Of a stretch of DNA of 64,000 bases, positions 32,166 to 45,659 are shown piece by piece. This DNA comes from Ecdyonurus torrentis. Lineage: Eukaryota; Arthropoda; Insecta; Ephemeroptera; Heptageniidae. Every line of letters begins with the position of its first letter. Positions within the stretch are counted from its first letter, which is position 1. Location of the stretch: positions 4,586,886 to 4,650,885 of the forward strand of contig OX439132.1 of assembly GCA_949318235.1 (NCBI GenBank), read 5' to 3'. Position numbers and translations under genes: made by a program. The notes below the pieces were generated by a model that searched no databases, was not told the origin of the DNA, and saw only the letters and a program-made list of their open reading frames with translations.

Positions 32166-32929
32166 TTAACTTACTGATGTGCAGTTCTGTACCAGGTATG
32201 AGAGTTGCACTATAGACTAATATAGCAAGGGAAACCTTTTTTCTTGTAGTATTGTGCAAAACACAATTCAATGTGTTATTTATTATCTGGGAGGTCTATC
32301 ACTAGGTCAGACTATAAACATCTATGTTGATGGCTTATCCTGAAAGGGAATATAGCGTCATGATATGTATGTATGTATTGATTTATTATCTGCGTATTTG
32401 TTTTGCCTCGTATGACATGTTCTGAGGTGTATGGTGTTTCACAGTTTGGTAACGCAGCAATAAGTTCAACAGCCTTTTTTTTTTTTTTTTTTTTTTTTAG
32501 CGATATTTTGTTTGCTGTTAAGTTTATGACTACCTCAAGCATACAAAATTATAGTTCATGATGTTAAGGGAAAAATTGGCTGTGAGATATGATTAAAAAA
32601 TAAAGATAAGATTTAAAAAAAAAAAAAAAAAAAAAACAGTAGATAGATTGGACAAATTGGGAAAGAAAGCTGAGCTTAGCTGATACGGACGTTTAAGTAA
32701 GAGAGAATAACCTAGAGCAAAAGTAAATAATAAGGATAAGGACAATGCAAACAATCCCTTCCCCCTTTCCATAATAAAGACAGCATTAACTGCAGTACCC
32801 TTTGCTGGTATCTTCTATATATCAAAGTAATTGACTATATCATAGAACATAAAAATCTCAAGTACATATTTAAAATCTAAAAAAAATAACATTCTTAGGT
32901 TGAATTATTGATGTTATTTTTATTGTCAG

Positions 32930-33037
32930 ATGAATCTTGGTACGAGGCAGGGCCCTCAACTTCCAACCAAGCCACCCCTCAGCCGAGCACATCTCGTGAG
33001 GCAAACCAACCTGGAGTGACAGGTGTCAGCAGCAGAG
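32930..33037 (+). CDS. BTB gene copy 2, shared exon 7: last common exon, splice hub
   Basis: The acceptor TATTGTCAG ends at 32929. It gives Asp-Glu-Ser-Trp-Tyr-Glu-Ala-Gly then a Ser/Thr/Pro/Gln-rich tail ending Gly-Val-Ser-Ser-Arg plus one G before the donor G|GTAGGA at 33038. Every downstream terminal exon needs exactly one incoming base, and G makes the recurrent Gly. Arg followed by Gly-Arg gives Arg-Gly-Arg at the junction. It is the last exon before the alternative set, so it is the hub from which each isoform branches. 108 nt, phase 1 to phase 1. Confidence 0.9.
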
Positions 33038-33522
33038 GTAGGAATACACTCTTTTATTTACATGCAAAATAAACAGCAAGTTGACATACTTCTTTGTACT
33101 ATGGTTATACAAAACATATTGCGTTGTGAGAAGTTGTTGCGATGTTAATTGTAATAAGTACATAATACTTGATTTAATTTTGAAGTTATCATGATAACCA
33201 TTATATTGTACTGGTTGCAATCAAAAGGTGTAAGTCACTTCTGCAAAAATCGGTTTATTTGTACCCCTTGACTGCAACCAGTACGATATACATTCATTAA
33301 TAGAAAACTTGCAGAAGTGAGTTTAGTAAAAAAATAAAAATAATAATAATAACAATAATAATAAAAATAAATTCCAACAATACTAACAAAGTGCTAGCAG
33401 AAATCTTGGGTGCTACTATCTTAATTTACCTTTTTTTCTCCTTCTTTGCTTCATATGACTTGAGTTGTTATACAAGAACCGTTTCGTGTAACTCAAATAC
33501 AAAAAAGGCCTAAAAAAAGAAG

Positions 33523-34591
33523 AAACAATAGGATAGAGATAGGACGAGAGAAATTAGAGCACCGTGTATTGAGAGTTAATACAGAGCGAAATTCTCTAAT
33601 TTTGATAGTATAATGGAGTAGGGATTCAAATCAATTCACTAGCATTTTGGCTAGGACGTTTTATATGAAAAGAAATTAAAAGGATGGGTGATTCTGTGCA
33701 AAAGCTAACCAAACATACCAAATATCCTCACGACCCACACCTCTCGCGATCTAGCTGGACGCGCGTTTCGTCCATATCCGTTCCGAATTTTATGCACTAA
33801 TTGTATAATTAATGCACAAAAAACATCGCGGGTCTCAGGTACTCATCAGCAGCCCACAGCAATACAATGTGTCGATTTTTTTTCCTTTGTAAATAATATT
33901 TTTCACATTCTATTCGAGTTATATGCCAATAAGCGAGAGCTATGTAAGTGCATACCTTAAATACAACACTTGGTTGTGTTTTATATTTCTATCTCTAATT
34001 TCTATCATCTTTTACTTTTTCCTCCCCTTTCTGTGCAAAATCTGCCTTGCATACAAGTATGTACCACGAAATGAGACGACGTGCAGGATGGTGGCCAGCC
34101 GCTAGCTTCTTCGCATTGGGGAATGCGGAGGGGGGAGCGCGGCGGGCATCGTTCGGCACGCGACTTTGCCCCGCTCTCTCACTATCACACAGCGAGCTAT
34201 GTGAACCACACGTATCAAGCGGTGATGCTTGGTACAGGTGAGCACATTGTATTGCTGTGGGCTGCTGATGAGTACCTGAGACCCGCGATGTTTTTTGTGC
34301 ATTAATTATACAATTAGTGCATAAAATTCGGAACGGATATGGACGAAACGCGCGTCCAGCTAGATCGCGAGAGGTGTGGGTCGTGAGGATATTTGGTATG
34401 TTTGGTTAGCTTTTGCACAGAATCACCCATCCTTTTAATTTCTTTTCATATAAAACGTCCTAGCCAAAATGCTAGTGAATTGATTTGAATCCCTACTCCA
34501 TTATACTATCAAAATTAGAGAATTTCGCTCTGTATTAACTCTCAATACACGGTGCTCTAATTTCTCTCGTCCTATCTCTATCCTATTGTTT
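33523..34591. mobile_element. Foldback element with ~350-bp near-identical inverted arms
   Basis: The left arm 33523-33871 starts AAACAATAGGATAGAGATAG. The right arm 34244-34591 is its reverse complement with almost no differences by eye. The 372-nt spacer is partly GC-rich (34060-34180) and has no domain-bearing frame. Near-identity of the arms suggests recent insertion or arm-to-arm conversion. No target duplication is obvious. Confidence 0.85.
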
Positions 34592-35165
34592 TAGTAGCAT
34601 TAACCGCGATGGTTTTTTCACATATTTATAAAAAAAGAAGAAGTTATTTCTTAATCTTGATAACATATTGCACTAATGGTATGCATAAACTTGCTGTTTA
34701 TTTTCTTTCTGTGGGTATATTGATTGCATTTTATTTATCAAGTGTGGATTGGAATATTTAATAATTAGGTAAAGAGGATACTGCTTTTTTAGTGGTTAAT
34801 TGCCCACCGGGCTAAATAATATTAAAATATTTAAATGAAATATGGAATACTGCAAACTATATTTGATTCATAGAAAGTCAGAGGAAGTTATCAATAAACT
34901 GTTGTCAAGAACAAGCTACCTTAAAATTAACAGTGGCAAAATCATTACATAAAACATGAAAAATATTTTCTACTCTCAATTTGTCTTAAGCCTTATAGTG
35001 TTCTCCATATAGGCAACTGAACATATGCTAAATTTGAACCTAAAATCACAGAAAATGCTGTATTGTAGTATTCAGTAACATCCTAATTAAAATTTAATAA
35101 TAATTTGTTGTTTAATAAATAAGATCAAAGATGAGATTTATTAAGGAAAATAAACCATCACAGAT

Positions 35166-35516
35166 AGGTATGATAAATTTGAAGGAGAAACCAGCAAGGG
35201 CCTTACTGTAGTGAAGAGAGTCTCATATTTTGGTGAAAATCTTGCTACCACAGACATAAAAAAACTAACACATTGGAAATATTTTGGCAATTAACTCCAA
35301 GTGAATGAAATCATAGTTTCTCTCTTGAATTTGTAAGGACTGATGAAGGCAAAACACACTCCATCTCTCTTGGAGTTTATTGCCAAAATATTTCCAATGT
35401 GTTAGTTTTTTATATCTGTGCTAGCAAGATTTTCACCAAACTATGGGGCTCTCTTCACTGTGGCAAGGCCAGCACTGGTTTCTCTTATTCATTTCACTTC
35501 TTTCAAATTTATCATA
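35166..35516. repeat. Palindromic element (family T, copy 1)
   Basis: ATGATAAATTTGAAGGAGAA, CCAGCAAGGGCCTTAC and AACACATTGGAAATATTTTG in the left half appear inverted in the right half (for example AAAATATTTCCAATGTGTTA). A relative with the same CAGCAAGGGCCTTAC core is at 60346-60537. Confidence 0.65.
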
Positions 35517-36869
35517 AGATTAAAGATGAGCTAAAGCAAGTAGAAAAATAAATAAATGGCATCCATAATTTAACACGTAATTTTGACAAATAAAAATCCA
35601 CATGTGTATAAAATGCAATTAGTATTGATATTGTAGTTAGTTGTTGTTGAAATGTATAGGTGGACGTCAAGTGGTGATATGTATGTAAACATAATAACAA
35701 AACACAAAAATACCTAAAGAGTAGCATAATAATTGCAGTAACTTTTGAATGTCGTATTTTCAACACATTGCATTGGTACAAAAACATTTGAAGAAATATA
35801 TTACATATAGAACAAGCTCAGGCATACATTAATATATTAGATATCAAAAGTACAACTTGGATTTCTTGTTACTCCATTTCTTAGAAGTGGAGTACCAAAA
35901 TACAGTCAACAAAATTGTTGAGAGTTCATTTAACGTAACATTGTACAACAATTGAGGAGTCAGCAAAGCCTTGTTGAATTCTACTACAACTTAAATGAAG
36001 ACTTCTCTACAATATATAAAGTAGTCGAGTACTATGATGTAATAAATATCATGAAATTTAGTGCTAGGGTTAAAGTTTGCTAGCATCCCTGTCTCTGACA
36101 GGGTGCTTACATGGTAAGAAGATAATAGTTTGATTGCAAGCCTGTGCTGTGCTGACCAACAAGTGTATGTGGGTCAGTGTGCCCAAGCTAAAGTACACTA
36201 GATATTGTCTAATTTCTCATGAGAGGTCATCATCCCCATTTGAATATGTGCTATTTGAGTGAGGTTTACAATACAGAACCCCCACAAAATACAAACAAAT
36301 GAGAGAATTTGTGTATTTGTGAGAGAAAATTAATTCAAAGCTATTGTACCTATAAGTCACTAGACTTAAATATAAAATCTAACACATGTAAGCATGTACA
36401 TTACAAGTGTAATACAGGGACAAGCTAGGCAGGTAGACGAGTGCTCTTTTATGGTAATGAGAGTACCGCCTTAGTAAGGTGGGTCAAGTCGTACAGGTCT
36501 GGTATTAAGAGCCCAGAGCAGTGTGGTGTTAATAGCCTGTTATCTATAGCCACAGCTCTTAACCTAATAACTTTAATAATTTATATTGAGAACTTGTTAC
36601 TAGTAAAAGCTTACTAATGGTTGTGAGCTTATCTCGTAACAATTACTGAAGTTACAGTTAAGTAACTGGAGTTTGAGCTAACTAAAAAAAAAAAAAAAGT
36701 TCTATCATCTCTATTTAAAACCATTGAATTAATTTCTCTGCAATCAAATGTATTGCAAACCGTCACGTATTGTGCTGTGTGAACAGATCATTAGGCATAA
36801 TTTGAAAAAATAACTCCAATTTGATCAACATGGAACACACAAATTTTATACTTAATTACAGTAACTTAA

Positions 36870-37274
36870 AGCCCTTGTCAACTTACTTTTTTATTATATA
36901 GAATACTAGATTGATAATTACCATACCTTATTATCCATGAATTAGACACCAACACGTTGATTTTGTATTTATTTTTGTTTATTTTCCTTTTTGCGGTTAT
37001 ATCACGTATCTGACGTCACAATGTACCGATGGGGCCGTGATAGGGGTAAAGAACTTGAGGGAGGGGCTAAAATTTATCACGTGACCAGTGTGGTGACTGT
37101 GATTGGCGGTGGTACATTGTGACGTCAGATGCGTGATATAACCGCAAAAAGGAAAATAAACGAAAATAAATACAAAATCAACGCAATGGTGTCTAATTCA
37201 TGGATATTAAGGTATGGTAATTATTAGTCTAGTATTCTAAATGATAAAAAAAAAAAAGTAAGTTGACAAGGGAT
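36870..37274. mobile_element. Palindromic MITE family E with TTAA target-site duplication
   Basis: Ends AGCCCTTGTCAACTTAC and GTAAGTTGACAAGGGAT, flanked by TTAA at 36866-36869 and 37275-37278. Long inner arms are nearly perfect. TGACGTCA is at 37011-37018 and 37120-37127. Confidence 0.85.
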
Positions 37275-37596
37275 TTAATGTGTGCATAACTTTGTGTGTA
37301 AAGAGAAGAAAGAGAGATAAATAAATAAAAAGAGACTTTACATTGGTGCTTCATTTCTTTTGAGTTAAAAAGTAACATTGTACTGTAGTTAATTCAGCTT
37401 CAGTGACTTCCGGGCAGATAATATTATTGAAGTTTAAGAAATAATATTATTTATTTTTGATAAAGTTACCATTGGAAATATATCAGCTACTGACAAAACA
37501 GCTGTGATTGAAGAGAAATGCATTTTTTTTAGACCTCGTCTGATCACGCTCCATACGTATTTAAATTTGTTCAAATTGCTGATACAAATTGTTCAG

Positions 37597-38260
37597 GACA
37601 ACAGCAAAAGGAACATGGTTCAACTACGAACTACAAGCCAAGCAGTGATGAAGATGATGCACTGCTCCACATTTCTATTGACATTGCGACTTTAATGTAA
37701 AACTAAAGTCTCACCATAGAGACACATCAGCAAAACTCATAATAACAAGGCTAGTGAAGCTAGTGAAGGACCGTTGTCCTAGCTAAAACTTCCAGCCAGA
37801 TAAGATACAATTGCTACATCATTGCATGAACAAGCATCCTGCGTATTCAAGAAAATTGCTGTGCAAGATTTTCTACGTTTCAAGAGTAAAAGCAACACAA
37901 AAGTGATTCACAAAATAGAAATGTATCCTTTCTATTTTGTAGCTTTTGTAGGGATAAATTTCTTCATAATACACAATTAAAACATAAAGATAACCATAAA
38001 ATGATGATTAAAGTGGAAAAAAAGAGTCCAGTCTTTTAGTGAGAATTTTGCTGTCGGAATTACATGAGAAATAAAATGTAAACATATTGAAGAGCATCAG
38101 TGAGTATTGTTTTACATGTCCACGTGTGCTCTTTGGAGAATAAGGAAAGATTACAAGAGTTAAAAGCACATCATAAAACTTACACAATATTTTTAAACTT
38201 TGTAATACTGCTGTGTTAGCATTGTTGAAACACATGAAAATAATTCACAATAAGAAAGCA
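37597..38260 (+). pseudogene. Decayed C2H2 terminal exon of copy 2
   Basis: An acceptor-like ATTGTTCAG ends at 37596. In phase 1 the frame opens Gly-Gln-Gln-Gln and runs through a Ser/Asp/Glu stretch of the kind that precedes fingers, but stops at 37698-37700. Beyond this, finger debris is spread over three frames. A CDF...H-H remnant lies at about 37680-37725. A segment reading H-C-M-N-K-H-P-A-Y then Leu-Cys-Lys-Ile-Phe lies at about 37820, equivalent to the HMKTKHPEYRYFCKF linker. A C-x2-C...F piece is near 38115 with its H-H half shifted after it, and a Leu-Lys-His...His end is near 38228-38245. Several frameshifts and stops make this a dead exon. Confidence 0.6.
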
Positions 38261-39304
38261 ATTATCTTAATTCCACTTTACATTAAAATTTATATTATTT
38301 ATTAGGTTTTATAGGGTCTATGCATTCACGTTAAAGTTGACGCCATGTTGGATCATTCAATAACATGGGCCACATAAGAAAATAACTCATTTTGCTGCTT
38401 TAAAAATATCAATCAATAATTTTGAGAGCATTGATGCTGTTAATAGGTTCAGTATGTCTCTCAAGTATGTGAGAAAAATAATCATAACAAAAAATTAAAT
38501 TATTTTCAAAAGAAAATAGGCAAAAAACGAAGTTTGTCCTATGCTGAGCTATTCATTACTCCAATATGGCCTCCAAGCACTTAAAATATGACGTCATGCA
38601 GATACACCCTTTGCTTATAAAGTTATTATTTTCACATGTTCCTACTTCATGCATAACAAAATCTAATCATCAGCTGAATTATTATGCAAATGGTTTGTGT
38701 AGAAAAATTGGAGTATTTGAAAAAACATCTTTACTGTGACAAAAACCATTCTCCTTTGTTCAAAATCGAAGGTATACTATACTGTGATAGTTTTATTGTT
38801 AATATTAATATTATCTACATTAATTGTATGTATGGTACAGTTTACAGTTGTTCTACCATATCTAGCCTACTTAATCTTTTGTGTTATCACAAGTACATAA
38901 AGTATCAGGCTAATGCTAGTATAATTGTCACTAAACATAATAAGATAATGAGCTCACTTACTGAGACTGAGACGGTAGGACAAGAGATAGCTAGAGAGAG
39001 AGAGAGAGGGGGGGGGGGATCATAAGTCTGTTACTTAATTGCGCACAATTTTTATGTGACATCAAGCAAATTTTTTCTTCCATTGTCTCTGTTGTGACAT
39101 GTTCAATAATTTATTCAACTGACACTATTTCTTATTGTATTTATCTCTAAAACTGAAAAGTAAATAAAATTTTGATGTTTATATTGTTAAAGTAACTTTT
39201 GCATTAAATTTAAATTAATATTTTGAAAAAAAAAATTCAATAAAGCTGCCTAATTAAATCAATTTTGAAGAAAAGTAAGGCCTCAAGAGTACTATATTTT
39301 TCAG
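38261..39304. other. Non-coding interval before terminal exon k
   Basis: There is no gene. MITE F copy 2 (38313-38610), AT-rich DNA, a short (GA)n/poly-G tract (about 38993-39019), then the pyrimidine-poor acceptor region of exon k. Confidence 0.5.
38313..38610 (-). mobile_element. MITE family F, copy 2
   Basis: Reverse orientation of 4311-4612. Ends AGGGTCTATGC and GATACACCCT; TGACGTCA at 38589-38596. Confidence 0.75.
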
Positions 39305-40026
39305 GACGTCTTCTGAGGAAGCAGCTTGTTGAGCCTCAAGACAACGAGAGTGAAAGCAACGATGGAGATGCTACTCAACATTTCTGTGAAAATTGCAATG
39401 TTTCTTTCAAGTCGTATAAATCACTAACGGACCACTTAAAAAATTCACACAATTTAAATTCTTCCATCAATACCATGTATATCTTTGATTGTAAATTTTG
39501 TCCCAAAACTTTTAAAAATAATGCACGGCTACAAAAACATTGTGAAGTAAAACACTCTACACATGTAAATATCATATGTCAAAGTTGCAACATGCAATTT
39601 TCAACAATCAAAGAACTCAAACAACATAAATTAGCCACACATTATCGTGAAGTGTATCCTTATATTTGTAATATATGTGGTAAAGGAATTGGACAACAAA
39701 CAAAATATAAATATCATTTAAAATCTGAACATGGAGTGGATGTGAGTAACACAACAACTTTACATCAGTGTGGAACTTGTTTTCAAGAATTTACCTCGGT
39801 ACATTCCAAGACAGAGCATGTCACGTTGCATCACCCAGAGACTTGCTTTGCATGTCGGATATGTTCGCAAGTCTTTTTTGAAAAATATAATAGATTAAGA
39901 CACGAGCTTAAGATTCATCGGACAAATGTGGATAATCCGAAACAATTTTTTCCTTGTAATATTTGTGATATTGTGGTGACCACGGCGTTTAGATTGCATC
40001 AACATGTGGCGCTTGCACATAAGTGA
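39305..40026 (+). CDS. Alternative 3' terminal exon k, seven C2H2 zinc fingers (BTB gene copy 2)
   Basis: The acceptor TATATTTTTCAG ends at 39304, and in phase 1 the exon opens Gly-Arg-Leu-Leu-Arg-Lys. A short acidic segment is followed by seven fingers: CENC, CKFC, CQSC, CNIC, CGTC, CRIC and CNIC. Finger 4 is weak (Gly-Ile-Gly in place of the hydrophobic Phe position) and finger 7 has Val-Val in that region, but all Cys and His are present. Linkers HPETCF (5 to 6) and N-V-D-N-P-K-Q-F-F (6 to 7) match the long-array class. TGA at 40024-40026 is the only TGA stop among the intact terminal exons; the others use TAA or TAG. Closest in layout to exon f of copy 1. Confidence 0.9.
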
Positions 40027-40785
40027 CGGAACTTACTGGCGGAGTGCGTAAGCACAAGCAGTGGGGAACAACCAGTACCCCTATTTTCTTTTTCTATAAC
40101 ATTACGGAACACTACTTTTAGCTTATTTAATGTTATACCTACTATTTTACATATACTACTGCATTGAAGCTTAAATTTTTAGAGGGGGGGGGGTAAGGGG
40201 GTACTAAACGTGTTTACATTGTTGAAATTATTAAATCTTACAAAAATACCCATTTTATTTAAGCTGAAAAACTGTATAAAACCAAAGTATAATTACATTA
40301 TGCTATTACCATGTTGTATTGAAGGTATATGGAGCATGTACAAAGGTGAAAGGTAGTGTAGCATTTATTTATATAAAAAATATTGAAAAATTTTAAATTT
40401 CTTGTCAAAAATAATTTAATTGGCAACCAATATTTTCTTAATTTTAAAGTTAAAAACAGTTCTGTAAATTTTTGTTTATGTTAATAGGGTTTTTTGTAAC
40501 GTAATCCTGATGACAATTTTATCTTAGATCTTAGAAATAATTACACATCTGGTTGACACATTAACATTGTGTTTAATGGGACCTATTTCAAACAAAAGTA
40601 ATTTTTACATAATAACTTGTAATTTGTTTTAGTCCAAAGTTCTACTGTCTTAAAAATAACTTTTTTTAGCTCAATTTTATTTAAGCTTAATTGGTTTATT
40701 TCATCGTATAGTAACTTTATTGTAACTTTATTAACAATTAGACAAACATATCAGCCATGATCCCTCCCGTTAAATAAGGAATAAG

Positions 40786-40816
<31 letters not shown>

Positions 40817-40849
40817 GTTGAAGAACTGAAGAGTCGTTGTGTTTTTCAG
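40027..40849. other. Intron between exons k and l
   Basis: No gene. It holds a poly-G run near 40184-40200 and poly-A (40791-40816) shortly before the acceptor of exon l. Confidence 0.5.
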
Positions 40850-41472
40850 GGATCCGAGTGTTTGAATTCATGCAGCCACACCACATCGGAAGTGCAATCA
40901 ACAATCTAGAAAGATATACGTTCAAATGTGATATATGTCCAAGCACTTACAGTAGCAGAAAGGCAATTACAGATCATTATAGACGTAAACATTCTGACCC
41001 AAGTTTAAATAAAATAAATACTAATGATTGTAATATTTGCAACGTAAAATTTGCAAATTTTCAAGAATTGCAACAACATAAGCTAGAATTTCACTTACAA
41101 TTGCCTCCCTTTGCTTGTAGATTTTGTTATAAGAGATTTACACAGATATCACTTTTAAAAAACCATTTAAAATGTAAACATGGGAAGAACTTTAATTCAA
41201 ACAAGGAGTGTGTGATTTGTTTCAAAGTCTTTGACCACGTGTCACTAAGAGGTCAACACACTCTAGACGAACACCCCGAGGTGTGTTTCTCATGTCGACT
41301 TTGTCCACGTATATTTTTTGAGAAAAAATTAAGACTTAGACATGAATTATCAGATCATCGGGTAAATATCGATGATCCAGAGAATTTTTTCACTTGTCCC
41401 AGTTGTGACAGAGCGTTTGCATTACGTAGTAATTTACTGGTACATTGTAAGACCTGCGCTGGCAGTAAGTAG
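40850..41472 (+). CDS. Alternative 3' terminal exon l, six C2H2-type fingers (BTB gene copy 2)
   Basis: The acceptor GTGTTTTTCAG ends at 40849, and in phase 1 the exon opens Gly-Ile-Arg-Val-Phe-Glu. Fingers follow almost at once: CDIC, CNIC, CRFC, CVIC, CRLC and CPSC. The last finger ends His-Cys-Lys-Thr-Cys, so its second zinc His is replaced by Cys (C2HC), a substitution that still binds zinc in known fingers. Linkers HPEVCF and N-I-D-D-P-E-N-F-F are of the shared type. TAG lies at 41470-41472. It is very short N-terminal of finger 1, as in exon h of copy 1. Confidence 0.9.
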
Positions 41473-42689
41473 ATTTTAAAATTATTTAATTGCCATGTGG
41501 TGAGGGGTGACTTTGGACTATGACTTTGAAAATTATCACAAAGTTGTTATGTATTAGAAAACTGTTACTATTACGTAGAATATTGTTTATTACTATAAAT
41601 ATACTGTTAAGTCTATAGCTCCATATGCAAAAACTTATTATTAATGGACAAATTACTTGCAAATCTGAAAGTAGTTTTTAAGTTTGTAATATTTACGTAC
41701 CGTGTAATTGACATGATATTAGTTATAGTAATTCCAATTGAATTAGAAACGTACATACATAATAGAGAACTTTCATGGTTGCAAACAGAATAGTGATAAA
41801 GTAATTAGTGATAAAGTAATTTTATACAACGCGTTTCTGATGGAAAAAGTAAATTTATCACAAATTTTGTAATGGAAGTGTTCAATTGGATTTAGAATAT
41901 TTAATATTAAAATCGGTCATTTAGTTACTAATTATAATTCATTTTCATTAGTAAGCATAAAATAAATACATTGCGATAGTAAAATTAATAACGTACTTAT
42001 TTTTTAAATTGACTGTCTCTCTCCTTTCCTATATCCCTCCCTCTATCCCTCCCTTAATTTACGAGAAAATGAATTATCTTTCCACAAAACTGAAGATGAA
42101 ATTAAAAACATGTTTACTTATCGTCTACGTATTTTTGATTCACGCTTGTCGAAAATATATTTTGATTTTCAAATTGGTGATATATCATCCTGTAGGTTAT
42201 GCAATTTGTTAAGCATATCTGACAAACTGCTTGCCGACTTTGCAGGATACAATGAACTGTGAATCATGATTGGCTGAGCATCACAATTCTTCCATATTAT
42301 GTTTAGTAGTTTTATTTTATACTTTAGGGGAATATGAAGGTAAATAAATTGGAGTCTTTATAATATTTTGTATTATTTAAGATGGCAATAAAATAAAATC
42401 TGTCTAAAAAACTCAAACGATTTTTTTACTTCTTAAGAATTGAGGAATACCAAAAAATTATCTTTTGTGCAATTTATTTTTATTAGTTTTATTAATTAAA
42501 AATTAAATACGATAAAACATTTCTGAAACGAAACAAACGTTTCATTGATAAAAGGATTTTAAAAAAAGTTGCCTTTTACACAATTAATTTTAATTATTGT
42601 AATTGAAATAGTAATATTAAACGCTCATTTACCTTGCGAAATAAAACCACTGACGTAATTTTGTCGCATTAAGATTCAACATTGCATGC

Positions 42690-42723
<34 letters not shown>

Positions 42724-45659
42724 GAAGGCAAAATTGTATTGACGTATTTTAATGTCGCATTGTGAACTAGCCTTTAATAACGGAGTTTTTATTTTTTATG
42801 ACGTCATATTTTTACTATAAAATTTATTGACTATATTGTTGAATATTATTTAATACGTCATATAAAAAAACAAAAACAATATATTGTTTTCAACTAAACA
42901 AAATAACCGCATTCGCTGACAGCATATTATTGATTAGTTTGTTAAAATGCTGCATCATGTAGTATGGTAGCTTTATTTACATATAGTTGTAATTTATGGA
43001 TTAAACTTATTTTTGTCACATATAAAACTGCAACAGTCAATAAGTTTATCATGTGACTGCTCGTAACTTTTAGTTCTGAATATATTTATCTTGTTTGTTT
43101 GTTTTGAGAAAATTTTAAGACTACTGCAGCATTGATTTTATTTTATTTTTAAACAAAAGAACTTAACTTTTCTTTGTCGTTTTATAAATTCGTGAATATT
43201 CCATTTCTTTTATCTGCACGCGATTTAGAATTGAAATTACAGAAATTGCAATTAAAAACAAAATATTACGCTGTTAAAGTAGTTTATTATTCATATTATT
43301 GTTAATTTATGTATCAGTTTACTTAGACTACTTCAGTCCTAGTTAAGTAAAAATAAGTTTATTTTAATTTGAATAAAATAATAATAAATCAATGTTTTTA
43401 TTTGTATTATTAGTAGTAACAACATGATTATTTTGCTATAAGATATGACAATTTTATTTGTCTTTGAAATTTACCTGCAAGCGTGCTATTCAATCACAGG
43501 TGGTTCGGAATAAGCTGAAGAGTCCCTAATTTCCTATCCTTCAGAAGTGCGGAGCCTTATTATTATTTTAGAAAATACTGCAGTGAGACTGGAACATTTT
43601 AAATGAGAAATACTAAAAACACTTGAAACGTGCAATCTATATTACATATTTTTAAGATTATTATATTATTATTATTTTTTTTTTTGGACCGTTAACATCC
43701 ATTTGAGAAATAATAATGAATAAAAATATATTTATAAACATGGTCTAATTACTATTGTACAGCTCTAGTTCCCGAACGGGGCATCGGCAACCGCTGCGTT
43801 ATCTCATTAATCAATTGTCATGTCCATTGTTAAATTTTTATTCCAAGGTTGTACAAAGACGGTGCAACTTAATATAATTATTATTGGATCTGAAAACTTG
43901 TTCAACAATTTATTTCTGCAGTACCGGATCAACATTTTAGTCTTTGCAAATAATTAATTAGAATTGGCCAAAATTCTTGTATTCATGCTCACTTTTTCAA
44001 TTAGGTCCTGTAGCACAAATATTGGTATTGCGTTTTCTTACAAAAGTTTTTATTTTATTATTGTATTTATCGTTCTTGATTGATTTTTTAGGGTCTTTGG
44101 AAGCGTTTGTGATGATTTGTTGTAGCGTGAAGTAATAAAAATCGCCTCTACTTTTTTTATAACATGGTACACAGTACACATCAATTGCATGATACAATAA
44201 AACGTGCAAAATATATTATATTATATATACTTAAATAAAAATAGAATAAAGGAGAGGGAGAGGGAAAGGAAGTTTTTAGACTTAATTTAAAAATGAAATA
44301 AATTAATGAAAAATAAAGCTCTTTCAGAATATTTACTAGACCCTACACGGAGAAAAAAAACTAGAACTTACACTTTTACGTAAATCTTATGCTGTTATTA
44401 TCCTTCTTCTTTTCGTTCTACTAAAGTAGAAATCGTATGATTCTCATTGACTGCTGCTAAATCTTTGTTTTATTTATTTTTTGCATGATAACATTTGAAT
44501 TATTATACTCTGACATATTCCTTTCACTTTTATTATCATTTTTTTTCTTAAGTAGAAAATTTCTATCTTTCTTGCTGCTATTAATATTCTTCTATCATAT
44601 AATTTGTTTTCTTTCATTCTGCTTACCTTTGTATTCTGATTATTGTATGATTTTCTTTACACGCGGGATTCATATTCCTGTCATTAGGAAGTTTTATTTT
44701 TCTCGTGTAATATGACTACAATAAAAAAAGGAAATCATTACGTGCCTACATTCTAATTTCTGCTTTAATACGTTTAAATAACTGCTTATTTTATATAAAG
44801 TATTGCTTTTATAAAGCTTCATAAAAAATTAAATTTACGAATAAAAAAAAAATCTTACTAGTATCAGATAGACTCTTCTTGTTTAATTTATAGCTTCCTA
44901 TGCAGAGCAATTTCTATGTTAAAAGAGATATTTCTCTACTTTTATAACACAAAACTTGGATAACACTTTTAAGAGCGCTATAAAGACAATATTTCATTAC
45001 GTATTATACTCACTGAGTGTGGATAATATTTTATCATGATAATTTATAGAGAAGATTGTATACTAGCACGAGAAGTAAAGAATTTTAGTTTTTCCTCGTA
45101 TATTCTGAAAATTGCTCCACATATACGCAGACTACTTCATACGAATTTTTTTCTTTATTATTATTGTTATGACGAAATTTTAAGCTGTAATACATGAAGG
45201 TGGATTTGATGTTAAAGCAAGAAAAACAGTCTAGAATTTCTATTTTAGTACGTACTGCCAATTTGCCCTCTCAAAGTCGGGAAACCAGTAAATTATGCGG
45301 GACATGCAGATAGAAAATGCGTCTCCCCAAAGAATTTTTTTATTTCTCTGTTCTGACTGCATACGTTTTTTGCATGATTTATTTAGTTAAATGCTGCTAT
45401 GCTTCAATGATAAAAAAAAAAATTAGGGGTCTCCGCCGTTTTAGAAAGCCCTTTCTTTTATTTGTTACACGTTACCACTAAAAATCATGAGTTAATTAAA
45501 GTATTTTTTTATCGTCAAATATTTATTATCATTATTATTTTTTTTTTTTAATTTTCTTGTATCTTGAATCATAAAGAGGTGAACTGATTTTAAATGTTAA
45601 AGATTGGAAGTTCATATTCGAAAGAAATTCGACAAAAGTCAACTTACGTATTAACAGGA

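Larger units (their letters stand above)
33038..37596. other. Long intron between the common block and the first terminal exons of copy 2
   Basis: I see no exon here. Contents: palindromic fragments at 33209-33285, the family U fragment (33374), a large foldback element (33523-34591), an inverted repeat (35166-35516), the TTAA-flanked palindrome E (36870-37274) and ordinary AT-rich sequence at 35.5-36.8 kb. Confidence 0.5.

Noticed and set aside
33923..34305. Several 60-75 codon frames on both strands
   Set aside because: All fall in the spacer and arm of the foldback element, with no domain signature.
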